Assembly: GCF_040115645.1 (NCBI RefSeq)
Contig: NC_089561.1
Location: 2,232,001 to 2,296,000, forward strand
Length of the DNA stretch: 64,000 bases
Direction of reading: 5' to 3'
Source: Euwallacea fornicatus
Lineage: Eukaryota; Arthropoda; Insecta; Coleoptera; Curculionidae
Shown here: positions 1 through 12,037 of the stretch, one piece after another
Layout: every line of letters begins with the position of its first letter
Position numbering within the stretch: the stretch's first letter is position 1
Position numbers and translations under genes: made by a program
Notes under the pieces: model-generated
What the model was told of the DNA's origin: nothing
The model's input: the letters and a program-made list of their open reading frames with translations, nothing else
Databases searched by the model: none

Positions 1-6
1 GTTTTT

Positions 7-12
7 TTTATT
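7..12 (-). terminator. poly(A) signal of NT5C2
   Basis: On the minus strand this is AATAAA, about 87 bases after the NT5C2 stop codon. It is the only obvious cleavage/polyadenylation hexamer close to that stop. The actual cleavage site would lie at or just beyond the left edge of the window. Confidence 0.5.
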
Positions 13-98
13 CACAAAAATTTGCAAAATCGTCCACAAGACCGAAAATACGTATTGACATCTTTATAATATATTGCCGAAATACATTGGTAACCTGC

Positions 99-3000
99 TT
101 ACTGCTTTCCGCTGCCGTTGGTTTTGATTGAGCCACTTTTATCGTCGCTCTCCTCGTCGCTAAAGTCTTCATCGTGAGTATGTGTCACAGTTTGAGGCGT
201 CTCCGGACGGATGTGAGGAACTTGGCTTTGAGAACGTTCCAATACCTGGAAGATTGTTCGATTTGGAAAGGTAAATAACGACGAAGGTTGTAAGTAAATG
301 TAGATAATCGCCAGTATACGGTGAACCTTTCGAGTGATTTGGCATTATGACTCTAAACTTTTCCTCGAGAAAAATATTGGGCAATGTAAGACAAAAAAGA
401 ACATATCGTTAGCGTTAAAGGGGCTGCGTCTATAACTGTAATAAGACTCTACAATAAAATAAAACGCGCTTTCTCCTTTTAAGACTTAGATATAAAGATA
501 ACATAAAAATTTTTGATGGTGAAGCTTTAGTGAAACTTTTTCACTCATCCTCGTACCAAACCAAATTGAGAACTGCAATCAACCTCTTCAAAATAGAACA
601 AAATAACGGAGAGCTATCTTACTTTCGACGATCGTCTTTCATCATCAAAATCATATGGTTCTGGCATCAATTCAGTGGCAAAATGCTGCTCGTGTCCCAC
701 CGTGGACTCATGGGGAAGCAACATGGCAGGGGCCCGGAACATGTACGAAAATGGGTAGTACAACAAATTCAAATGAGTGGCCGCATAAAGGTCTGCATAT
801 CTAACTACCTAGAAGTGGTTTAATTATTGAATATTGATAATTTTCGGAAAAAGATTATATTTACTTGTGAAGAGAAGAACGTTTGCCTGGATCCCGATCT
901 AAACAAACTCCCCATCATTCCATAGGTCATATCCATTTTGTGCGTTACATCTCGAATGGCAGTTCTCAGTTTTGATATATCGGGTTTCTCCTTAGTGCTA
1001 CTGTCTAGATTTCTACGAAGAAGGATATTTATTACACCTATGAAATCCACAAAAACCACATACTTACTTGTACATTTCTCCCAATTTCACGTCTAAATTT
1101 TGGAGCTCGTTAAACAACTGGCACTTATCAGTCCATACGTGCAGTTCCCTCACTAATTCAGGCACTATCAGGAATGTCCTCCATCCCCTTATTTTCTTAC
1201 TTTTCAAAATATCACCGAAAATATGATCACCCACGTAAAGCACGTCTTTGCCTGCGAAAAAACTTCGTACTCATTAAATTTTTTTTTTTGTAAACTCACT
1301 ACATACCTTTGGCCCCAATCAACTTCGTGAAAACATCACAGGAGCCCCCTGAGTATACGTGATCTTTTTGGAAAGGCCCCGTATGAATTCCCAGTCTCAA
1401 TGCCCCAGTTGAAGTGTCCACTTGACGTAAAATGGTACCATCCCCAAAAAATAATGGTTTACACGCATCTACCACCACAATATCGAAGTAGGTAGTCCAG
1501 TTTCTATGGGGTTCTCCGGGCTAGTAAATAGTAACATTAGGATTCTAAAGAAACATAGAGGGCCAAATCTAACCTTAGCTCCATGGGGAAAATCAAACAG
1601 ATATGTCATAATCTTATCAGTGAAATTATAATCACTGTTGGTCAGAAGGAAAGTTTTTGCCCCACTTTCGCGGAGTCTGGCCAAAAATGTGGGCAATCTC
1701 TCGTCTTTTTTCACATACTTTTCCAGGTTTTCGATTGTGCGCTGTTTGAGTTCACCTCGAAGATGCACATAATCCACAGCGTTTCGCACGTCCTAAAATC
1801 ATTTTCACCTGTTAAGGGCTAAAGGCGAACAAGTCTACTTTTAAAATACTTATTACGTTAAGTCCGGCAACTGGCCGACTATATTGTCAAGCAATACCAT
1901 TAAGCCTAAAAAATACGTAACGAAGTTATCGTTATAAAACCAGCCATTTGTCTTATACAGTTTGATTATTGCATTTTTAGTTAATACACCTGTTTATATC
2001 CATTCAACAGACAATTTTTATCCTACATTATAGCAACAAATTTACTTTAATAAAACCACAATGATTAAATCCTAATTTAGATGTAATATTAAGATAAGCG
2101 TTTTGTTATAAAGCTACTTATTTCCCTACAAGGAAATAACTCGCTTTTACGCTAAATTAGCGGACATGTAGCGATGCCCATTTCTCAACTTTTTAACAGG
2201 TGTAACAATAAGTTCATACGTGCCACTAATTAAATTAAAATAATGGGGAAGCATAGAGGCATTAGTAGGAAATTCAATTCCATGATTTAGTCTTCCTCGA
2301 CGGTGATTAAATAGTTAACTTAGTGGGAAGCACGAATTTTTAATAATAAATAAATTGTTTTTTTGTGAATAATTAACAACTAAAAAAAAATTGAACTCGG
2401 CTAGCACTGTAGGCGTCATCTATGTGCGACATTGTCAAGATAATTTATACATCCTGAACAAATCCCTCTTGAACCACCGCTTCAATCCCCCAACACCAGA
2501 GGGAGGCAACAGTCCTGCGCCAATTATCGATTTTCAATACTTGGAAATTTGCGTTCTTGACATTTGGCGAAGGAAATAAATGTACCAAGATTTAGAACAT
2601 GTTTAATTACCGTACCACCCATACCGGGCATAACAAATTGGAAATTTGACGTTTTTTTCTCTACATATTAATTAATCCGGCTCACTTTAAATCGAACTCA
2701 TCCTTCCCAGTAAATTAACCCTCAACCAACAGCAGTCTGGAATAAACCATATTTATGTTCCTTAATTTAATCAGTCTTAAGGGTAATTAAACGCTTGTAA
2801 ATTATCAGACTTTAATCTAAATGCTGATGATAAATAACCTAATTTCCCGTAATCAATAACGTGATGTAGTGATATGAAATCTTACCTGGAAAATGGATTG
2901 GAAAGACATCAGAAGCTCGCCGCACTTCACTCCCGTATCTGTTTTTGAGTAATCGGGCGAGTTAGTAAAGAAATCTATCAAACAAGCCAGCAAGTAAGTT

Positions 3001-6000
3001 TCGGGCAGATTGAACAACGTATTCAAAACGTACACCCTGGATTCATCGAGGGTTATGAATTTGTTAGGATAGAGTTCATATATTCGTGAACTAAAAACGA
3101 GTTAATTTTAACTAACCCAGAATCAAGCATTTTTCACGTCCTTACTGTTTCAAGAATTCGAATCCGTGCACGGCAACAAGGATGTTCCCATATGCGTCTA
3201 CTTTTAACAGGTTCCCGTACATTGTATCGAACCACAATCCTCTGAAATGCAGGGAATTTGTGCGGTTATGACGAAGATTACGGCACAGTTAAGAGCTTTT
3301 ACCTTACGGGGAAGGAAGGGTCGTACTCGAATTGCAGAATCTCTTGCGGATACCCAATGGAGACCATGTGGCGCTTTACTAGGTCGAATCCCAACGTCTC
3401 GTAATGTGGGGATTTATATTCTATGGAAAAAGATTAATAAATCGATGTTCTGGTGCTTTTACTAATAAGGAGATCATTTCCATTTGAATCATTTTTGGAA
3501 AGAGTGGAGATTATCTTGGGGCCAGAGTGGCCGGGATTACAGGCGGCACCCGCGCCACCAGGAGGGAAAAGCTGAATTGTCTTACCGGCAAGGGTGTAAT
3601 CCATATCGAACCCGTAAAACTTGATATTTTCCAAGTGGAGGCTCCTGTTGACGAAGATTCTGAAACAACATTAAAAAGTCTTAAATATGGGTCGCAACAT
3701 TGGCCAGAATAACATGTGCGTTAATGATCCGTTTAGCCGAGCTCACGAGTGTCCCCCATTACCGCCTGTATCTTGCAACTTTCTGTTTGTTTTTAACGCG
3801 AACGAACAATGGTTGATCATTAACAGGATGTCTCGAGCCGAACAAGTGCAATAATTTTAATTCTGTTTACGTATCGTTACTTGCAGAGCTCCATGATCGC
3901 CAGATCGTTTTTGTCAATCAAAACCGAACACCTGCGTTAAAGACAACGTAAGGCCGAGAATGACAGCAGGGAGACGAAACGGGGAACATAAGTGAATAGT
4001 TTTGCATAAACGGACTACTAAAATGGATGGGTAGCACTGGATTAGAATTCTTAATTGATCCGGACATATTTGGGGGCAACTGAGCAGGAAAGCGTGGCTG
4101 GAGCCGTCGGCGGATGGACAAAGGAGAGGTCGCCGACCAACGGCACCCTCCCCCAGTTCCATTCGGAGGCCGAAATTGATTGGACCCAAGGTAATTAACC
4201 AGATTCCTCAAGTGCATAGCTGCATCTGCTTCGCGACCATTGTGACGCAAGCAAGAGTACGACCTTTCTGATTATGGTTTTTTTTTCAAATTCGATTTCC
4301 GTCGTCAGCCGCGTCCAACTACGCGTGGATAAATCGAGCGGGAGGTGAGGAGAGGACGCGTCGGGAGAGGAGCGGCGAGAGTCCTCGGCCGATTTACACT
4401 TCCAGGTACTTCACCCGTGGATGGCGTTCAAAATCAGCTGATTGACATCACTCGCAACGCAAGGAAATTTCCAAAATTGCACAAGTTCGGCGAATCGTCA
4501 TCGTCTGGACGACTTACTCGTTTTTGGGCACATCCCTGGCATCGATGAACTGCCCCTGCACGTTTAAAAACCGCATCGTAGTCCGGACACAAAGAAAACT
4601 TACACGACGGTCGAACCTTTGTGTTTACACAATGTATCTTTTAAGAAATAAATGCGCACTTCTAAAAATAACGAAAACTTTTGATAAAACTTATTTAAAA
4701 CTTCCGTCACGCCACGACCAAGTCAAATATTTAGAATCGACGTTCGGATATCTAGAGCATCAGCACTATGTGAAATATCACGGTGTAGTGAACTTTTTAT
4801 TATCACCCCACGTTGAAAACGTTCGACACGGAGTCAGGCTGCACAATGAATGGAAGAGGAAAAGAGAACGTGTGTTCGTTTCGATTGGACTATGACTGTG
4901 AGCTCATTAAGCATTATCAAGATTTGCGTGTAATTGGTCGACTGTGCATTGTGTAAACGTCGCGTACAGTGATAAAGGTATCGTAGCGAAAAAAAATTCA
5001 AAAAAATGTGAAAAAAAACAAAAAAAGGAAATTCACAAGGGCCTGTTTTTCTGGGGTTTTTATCGATAAAACCACCGTCACTTGAACAATCGAAACGACA
5101 GCTCAATTATCTTTTTAGTGTTGTTGTATTAATCTCTCCCAAAGATTGCAGCTGTATATTTAGACACACTTATCTTACATGTTATTTATTGTGCTCCTCA
5201 TGTAAGAAATCATCAAGGGTATTTTCGTCATGGGCTGCGCGCAAAATTAACCGAATATGACTCGCGCAATTCGAAAAAATTTCAATGTCGTTTAGTTGAT
5301 TAAAAAAAAAAAAAAAAAATCCGTGCAAAATTGCAAATTTTCATGCCGCTGCGTATGATGTCCAGGGTTAATTCGGGGCTGTGTTATGGTGCGTTGTTCG
5401 GACAGGTACATGTTGAATTGCGGACACCCAAACCCTAAAAGGTGGCGCCAACCAAATTAGCGGCGCAACTTCGAGAAATCTTCTAAGTTATTATACAGGG
5501 TGCGGCAGCAAGAGCGCCTCGGGGTATTACGTCCTTGTTAATAATTTGATCGAAAATCGTTTTTAAGGGTGTATGTAGGACCTTGCAAGGTACATTTTAA
5601 AAATATTCTCATTTACACGGGGTGTATATAAAAAAAGATATGTCTCAAACATATGTTTGTTTTAACGGGACACCCTATATTTCATTACATATTTGGAATT
5701 ATAAGAAGAAAATAGTACAAGTTTTTATAACACACATTGGTCTAAAACAATCGCTTCTCGAGAAATTTTAGAAAATATAAAATTGCAAGAGTTGGGAAAA
5801 AATTTTTTTGCTAGGTGAAATGAGTTACTTAGCTAGGCTAGTATTTTTTACTATTATTTCTTAAGTAGAAACTAATCTTCAAACTAGAATAAATTATTTA
5901 CTAAACTGATCTACAGGGTAGGCAAAAAGATTGGTCAAATTTTACTCCCTTATAATTTAGCATAACTTTCTTATTTCAAATGGAATATGTAAATTTTTAT

Positions 6001-9000
6001 GTAATACTTAGAATCACTAATTAATTCCCTTTCAATTGATACTATAGTGTTCTATATCTATCTTTTACCATTTTCCCATAATATGAAATTTTATTTAATT
6101 TTCACTTTTATTTTGAATTACTCATAAACTATTTTAAAATAGTGGAATTTTGTATGTAAACTTTGGGTAGGATTTTAAATCTGTTTTTTATTTACCATTT
6201 TGCTCCAAAACGAGAAATAAAGGTAGTTTACTCTTGATAACATTTCATGTGTTCGTAGTTTTTGGGCATCCTGTATAAAAAAGTTCAAAAATATCTTCGT
6301 AAATCGTATTTTTTCTAGAAGCAGAAACTTTTATCAAGAATGATTTTTTGTCAAAAAACGACATTTTTTGTCCATTTGTCCTGGGACATACTGTATACAT
6401 TTCACGAGTTAACATATACCATGTGCGAAACTTGAGTGTGGTATCGATGGCTTTAGGGTGCCTTTCTATTAGGTGATAAGGGTTACTTTTAGAAAAAGCG
6501 AGTGCGATGTTTGTTAGTCTTGCCTAGGCTTGCTTTCCGAGTGGTCGAAAGGTACAATATACGATTCAAAACCATGGGCACTTTTATTTCCTACAACCCA
6601 CTCCCAACAGCACAAAAACACAGGAAATTTTCAAAAAAAAATCATTTTTGTTTCGATTACGCGGTGCCTAGTGTGTATCGTCCCGTTCGTTCAATAAGTT
6701 GGACCCGAAAGGACAAAATCAGTGGCGTTTTCTATTATCGTAAGAAGTGGAAAAACTATTACGCCGAAGGCGGTCGCGCCACTGTGTGAGCTACCAATAT
6801 ACAGCGGTGGAAGAAAGTACGAAATGTTTTGCCAATCGTTATTAATTAAGGTTACAGTCAAAATATGCCTAAAATTTGTTCAACACATAATTTTCATTTA
6901 ATTTACTAACAGCAAATGTCACTCTAAATGAATAATTGCTGTACAAGGTGTCGCTAAACACGGTTCCATGAATTCAACCAAGTATTCCGAGTCCCAAAAT
7001 ACGCCGAAAACTTCATATAAAGGAATAATGAAGGGCGTTTCGTTTTCGATATACAGGGTGCGGAAGATAAGTTGCTGAGGACGGTTCTTTATTAATATTT
7101 TCGAAACGTTCCGAAATAAATTAATAAACTTTTGTATTTTACTATAACTTTTCGTGCTCCTTTTGAGGTTCTATGTGGCAATTGCCACGTTTAGCACAGG
7201 GGCGAGGCTTAAAAAGCACCAAAACTTTTCACTATTTCACTTTATTGACTATTTTATAGAAAAAGTATTAAACCTGAAGATTTTTGCAAAAAGAGGTGCT
7301 CGAGTTGAAAGTTGGGATCTCCAACAGTTTTCGACAGGATCGAGATTTAACAAAACGTTTTTACCATATTTCTTATTTCATAACAAACCAAGTTCAATTA
7401 AATAAACGTCAGATTAAAAACCCATTTGCCCTTGAAATTAAACAATAATTTTTTTTTGGCATTTCCATATATGACAACATTTATTAATAGTTCGGCTGTT
7501 TTGCGTTGTCACCGACGTTCGTGTTAAATTTAAGGTTTTTCCCGTAAAATCGTCAATGAAGTCGAGTCTGAAAAATGTTGATGTTTTTTAAGTGCTACTT
7601 CCCTGCATTACCCGCCCCTGGAAAAGTGCAACAATTTTTTTATGGAGACGCAGAAAGAGCACAAAAAGTTACGATAGCGTAAAAAAACTCACTAATTTAT
7701 CTCGAAACGTTTCGAAAATAATAATAAAAAAAACCATCCTCAGGCACCAACTTTGCACACTCTGTATATCGAAAACGAAGCGCTTTTCGATGCATGTCTA
7801 TATGAAGTGTCCGTCATATTTTGGGACACAGAATACTTGGCTGAATTTATGGCACCTTGTATATCTTATAATAAAAAAATCAAATTGGCATGGAAAGGGT
7901 GTAGGTTTTTTCTTCATAAAAGGGTAATATCAACTTAAATAATTCAACATTTTGTGGCAAAAGCTTCCACCTCTACAACTGCCTGACGTCTTCTAGGTAT
8001 AGAATCCACTAGCTTCCGTCAAGCATTCAGGGGAATTTACTGCCGCCACTCCTCCTTGATAGTTTGAACAACTTATAATTTGAGTTTTATTATTTTAATT
8101 TTTTTATTTAAATTCAATCCGTCGGTCCAGTATCTTTCACAAATCTTCAATAAAATTGAGGCCATTGAAGTACGGTTATATTGTCCGATAGAAACCATTC
8201 CTTTGCAATTTTTGATGTATGCTTCGGATCGTCGTCTTATTGGAAGATCCAACGAAGTGGAATCCTTTCCTCGGCACCTGGTAAAATGCCATCCTCCGAT
8301 ACTTGCCGGTGTTCATAGTCATCCATTTTCCTCTCTGCACGAACCAACGGTCCAGTCTCGCACCAAGAAAAACACCTTTCAACCCTTTTCGTTCCACCAC
8401 CGTGTTTTATAGTGGATATTTGGTGTTTAATGGTCCCATTAAGTGCCTCACATAGCTTTTACCATCAGAACTGAACAAGTTAAATTTCCTTTCGTCACTC
8501 CAAAAGACAGTACTCCATTTTTCCATAGCCCACGATCAGTGAGACTTTGCAAATTTCAGACGAGTCATTCTGGTTTCCTTCCATGGCAGTGACTTTTTAA
8601 CGGCAACTCTACCATGAAATTCTACATCAATTAGGAGATTTCTTACGGTACTTCTAGTAATTTCAATATTAAGTTTTGTCACGATTTCATCTGTAATTTG
8701 TCTTAATGCCTTTCGGGCACCTTTCAGAGAGATTCGTCTGACGGCTTTAGGTATCTCGAATGCCGTTTTGCCGGGACGTCGTGACTTACAACGATTTAGA
8801 GAACCACCTTGACCACGAAATTTTTTCAAAATCTTAGAAGTGGCACTTGGATTGACATTTAAAGCCTTTGCCGCACCACACTACGTTTTTGACTGTGGAA
8901 TTTTTTAAATTATTTTGGTAGAGTACTATCGCTCTCCGAACGTGAAGACGTATTCATGATGATATGTTACATCCTGTATATCATTAAGGACACTTGGATG

Positions 9001-11428
9001 ATTTTGCGGAACATATTTGAGGGTTTTGGATTTGCTGGAAAATAACGCGGGAAGGGAGAGGGAGGGGGGAAATTCCAGGACCCTTTTTGGCCAGCCAAGG
9101 TTCTTCCGAATTGCAAGCCCTGAAGAATGACCGAAAAACGTGCCGGTTCGATTATTGTTTTTAGCAGTTTATATGGGTTTACGGTGATGCAGCGAATTTG
9201 ATTTTTCAAACCTTGCCCAAATTCAAAGGAAAGCAATTGCACAACCTATATTGACTGGATTAAGTTTTATGGGTGCAATCACGATATTTTCCCCGCATGA
9301 CGCGCCAACAATACCATACGCAGATAATCGCAATTGAGACTCAATAATCACTTAGTCTTAATGAAATTTTTTTGAAAAGAAAAAAACATCCAGTTGATAC
9401 TTGCCCTTGCCAAGTTTCTATGAAAAATCTGAACGTTGTGATTCATCAAAAATATCTCCAGAGAGGCTAATTTAAGAGTGTACACAGGTAGATATGTGTA
9501 TTACGGATTTACTAAAAAGCTACGCCATAAAAACATTTATCCAATATTCAATTTGCTACTATTGCTTGATGGAGAACACGTCAATAACAAAACTGCTTGC
9601 ATAAGACTCCGCTAATTAGCGATGAAATTGATTTTCACCATGAATAAATTACCCCAAAATAAGCTATGTAATTAATCGTCGGTGTTAGCCCACTCGTGAA
9701 TAAGTTAATGCATTGCATAATGTATTTGTTACATGCCGCTTACGCTATATAGCACTCATACAACAATGTCATTTTCCAGCACTTGTTCTGACAACACGCA
9801 ACAACTTCTCTCATACCTCCCTTTCATTTCTCGTCAAATATCTCACTCGATTAAACCTATTTTCGTGGGGAAATCAATTTCCCTTGAAGGCAATAACTTG
9901 AATGAAACCACGAAACTATTGTCCTTGTAATGTCGCAAGAACACCATTTGAGACCTTCAAAAGCAATGCCACCCACCGCTTTGTTGGCATATTCCAATTT
10001 ATCGTCTATGAACCTATAATTCCTGGAGAAACTGTTTTGGAATAATTCCAAAAATATTGAACCTTCGGTGTTGCGTGACTCACGTTCATTCGCTATCCCA
10101 TTTTAGCGTACCTTAGAGGTGCGTGACTTAATTTTAAAGTTTTTCACGTGTGAAAACAGCTTTTCGCTTTAAAGAATGTCTTTTATCAACATCACCTGGT
10201 TATAAAACAGCTGTAAATCCAACTAGGTACTAACCTATGTCCAGCACTTCGTGTGGATGCATGACCACTCGTGAAATACTCCATGTCCACTGAACTATAT
10301 GCCCTATTCCTATCACTGCTGGAAACATTCAGATTGTCCAGATTTTCCACGTTTTTCATAAAATGCGTTGCTGCAGACTTCATTTTTACTATCAGTAAAT
10401 TATAAGACTTTTGAAATTAAGAGCAAGAGTGAGCTATATAATAAAGATCAACCTTTGGTCTACATCGTCACCGCTTATGCGGAGGGAGGAGATATTAATT
10501 GTTTGTTAGTTGACTACAGTTGATTATAGGAGAAGCAGGCTTCCGAAATCTCACAATCTCACTTTTCACTTTATATGGCATTTTATTATGGACTGATTAA
10601 GGCAGTTTGCTAGACATTCAACTACCTGCACAAACCCTAAATGAGTTCATGTTATAGTATATCTTGTTGATCACAACGCAGTATTTTCATTAAAATGATA
10701 TTGCTCAATGCTCCGCTATTCCTCATAATGACATTAAACATCCTGTGTATCTAACAGGGGGGTCAGACTGTTGTAACAAAGCATATCATTTCTCAATTAA
10801 TTGTTTATCAAAAAACGTAAGATAACAGTACTTTAAGTGGGTTTAAATGATTTCTTAAGTGTAGGCCTGATGACACAAGAATTGATACATTTGAGAAACA
10901 CAAAATATATTTTCTAACTAGAGATAGCAACCAAAATGACGAAATACATCTACTACAGATGAAAGGGTCACTCTTGATTTATAAGACATGGAAGTATAAG
11001 CCTATGCAAGATATATAGCCGTAGGTACATATAACAAATTTACCAAATAACAGTACATTCAGCACCATTCAGAAGGTGTTGGATGTTGCCTGCAGCCAAT
11101 GTGAAAACTAAAACCGACAGTCAATTCCAAAAAAACAGTGAATTTTCTATTTATCAAAAGAAGCAGGAAACTCAACTTCCCAAAAGAAAACTCACAAAAA
11201 TTGACCTTCTTATTACCAAAATAGTACCAAGTTCAAAAGATCATTACATATATTTGTAAATTAAGCAATGAACACCAAACTTAAGGAAATTATAACCACA
11301 CATTATGACTACTACTTGAGACGCTATATATGAAAATGAAAGTACAAAAACTCTTACCTCTGAGTCGTTTTCCTGTACCATTTCCTTCCTACTCCATCAC
11401 GAGCCTCTGTGTTAGCATTTACAGCCAT
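99..11428 (-). CDS. NT5C2: Cytosolic purine 5'-nucleotidase (NT5C2 family)
   Basis: Dephosphorylates purine nucleotides, mainly IMP and GMP, in the cytosol. Exons joined by frame and splice sites (minus): 11428-11358, 3659-3586, 3420-3303, 3241-3146, 3090-2886, 1792-1574, 1520-1307, 1251-1068, 1012-865, 808-623, 245-99, giving 553 residues (human about 561). HAD motifs are intact: motif I FDMDYTLA with nucleophile Asp42 and Asp44, motif II LLTNSDY, motif IV YVGDHIFGDILKSKK. Family blocks such as IGYPQEIL, TLFNLPETYLLACL, YGMMGSLFRSGSRQT and LLPHESTVGHEQH are also present. The C-terminus is acidic (DEDFSDEESDD), as in vertebrate orthologues, though shorter. The start exon encodes MAVNANTEARDGVGRKWYRKTTQ and fits the vertebrate KKYRREAYHRVFVNRS region. 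A second possible first exon lies at 10383-10235. The first intron is about 7.7 kb and carries several transposon remnants. Exon borders are predicted by hand. Confidence 0.93.
3660..6940. other. NT5C2 intron 1, left part: no gene seen
   Basis: AT-rich intron sequence without a recognisable coding region. It contains isolated copies of the ACAGGGTG-type transposon end (about 5495, 5918, and inverted forms near 5670 and 6270) and A-rich runs near 4985-5030 and 5300. Apparent open frames at 3914-4895 show no family resemblance that I recognise. Confidence 0.5.
6941..7860. repeat. Foldback (long inverted repeat) element in NT5C2 intron
   Basis: The stretch from about 6941 to 7215 is matched, imperfectly but over most of its length, by the reverse complement of about 7590-7860. 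Matching landmarks include CCAAGTATTC..GTCCCAAAATA, TTCGTTTTCGATATACAG and TTTTCGAAACGTT. The unit starts with ACAAGGTG at 6943 and ends with its inverse at 7853-7860. A second end-like motif lies inside each arm (7053 left, 7758-7765 right). The central 7215-7590 is not coding. It looks like a non-autonomous DNA transposon with very long terminal inverted repeats. Confidence 0.75.
7930..8980 (-). mobile_element. Degenerate Tc1-like transposon
   Basis: Read on the minus strand this is a decayed Tc1-family transposase. Around 8829-8540 there is a helix-turn-helix region with GQGGS..NRCKSRRPGKT and a segment resembling ARKALRQITDEIV. At about 8520-8460 lies WSTVFWSDERKFNLFSSDG, matching the second DDE aspartate block (W..V.FSDESKFNLFG). 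Near 8040-7960 is a C-terminal IPRRRQAVVE-type tail. Frameshifts and stops interrupt it, so it is a pseudogene. The outer end TATACAGGATGTAACATAT (reverse of 8962-8980) is a plausible terminal repeat. The left end is not clear. Confidence 0.8.
8981..10234. other. NT5C2 intron 1, right part: nothing recognised
   Basis: Lies between the Tc1 remnant and the alternative first exon of NT5C2. No frame shows splice sites plus family similarity, and no repeat element with clear ends was found. Confidence 0.4.
10235..10383 (-). CDS. NT5C2: Alternative first coding exon of NT5C2
   Basis: An ATG at 10383 opens 49 codons (beginning MKSAATHFMKNVENLDN) and ends in AG followed by the donor GTTAGT. That phase (two bases) is the one needed to join the exon starting at 3659, giving ..SAGHR-IFVNRSLHLENIK. 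The same acceptor is equally compatible with the exon at 11428-11358. The gene therefore could make two isoforms differing at the N-terminus: 553 residues, or 579 with this exon. The extra sequence is Ser/Asn rich and I recognise no domain in it. No transcript evidence is available here. Confidence 0.65.
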
Positions 11429-12037
11429 GGTAGAAGAAATTTTCTGGATTCAAAGTATACACTGCGGCTTGGTTCAATAGGATGAATTTATTTTTAAAAT
11501 AAAACAAAAATCCAATAATAGATTCGATGTATCACATACGCATTCCAGGACTCTGTAGCCCCCTTTGGAATCCAGATTTAAAAGTTTTATAACACGCACC
11601 TTGCCTTGGTTTATCAGTTAATTGTGTGCTTAGGAAGATAAGTGATATATATGATCAATTAATTAAGAGATTATGGTACACATTTTCCGGTAAATAAAGT
11701 AATAATCCGGACAATTTTTTTTAAAAAACGTCCATATCCGATTTTTTTAACTGACAGATGTCGTTTTAAATTTGACAATAAAAAAACAAGTCTAAAATTA
11801 ATATGTTGCTATGGAAGACTAAATATTTATTGCTATCTTTCTCTAAGTTTATAATATAGACAAAGACACTAATCACAGAATGAAAATTACCAAAATATGT
11901 AATAATCAGCTGATCCATGTCATAGGCAACCAGTTATTCTCTTAATCATTTTTTTCATAATTTTCCTACTTGGGTTTCTTGAAATTTTTGAAAAATTTGG
12001 TTTTTGAGTGAATTTACAAATTAACGATAAAAATAAA
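11429..12037. promoter_or_regulatory. Divergent intergenic region NT5C2 / C7orf25 homologue
   Basis: About 610 bases between the start codon of NT5C2 (minus) and that of the UPF0415 gene (plus). It presumably holds both 5' leaders and a bidirectional promoter. It is AT-rich, and I see no convincing TATA box. ATCAGCTGAT near 11907 contains a CAGCTG E-box-like palindrome. Confidence 0.4.

Noticed and set aside
1469..1503. Acceptor at 1504 (ATAG) for the NT5C2 exon ending at 1307
   Set aside because: It breaks the frame. The acceptor at 1521-1522 restores it and yields PGEPHRNWTTYF, which matches the family.
3434..3634. Frame reading KFYGFDMDYTLAGKTIQLFPPGG as one protein
   Set aside because: Only the part up to TLA belongs to the NT5C2 exon. 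The rest is intron read through a GTAAG donor.
3914..4895. Several open frames of 90-120 codons on both strands
   Set aside because: No start context, splice structure or family similarity. They lie in the NT5C2 intron and overlap each other.
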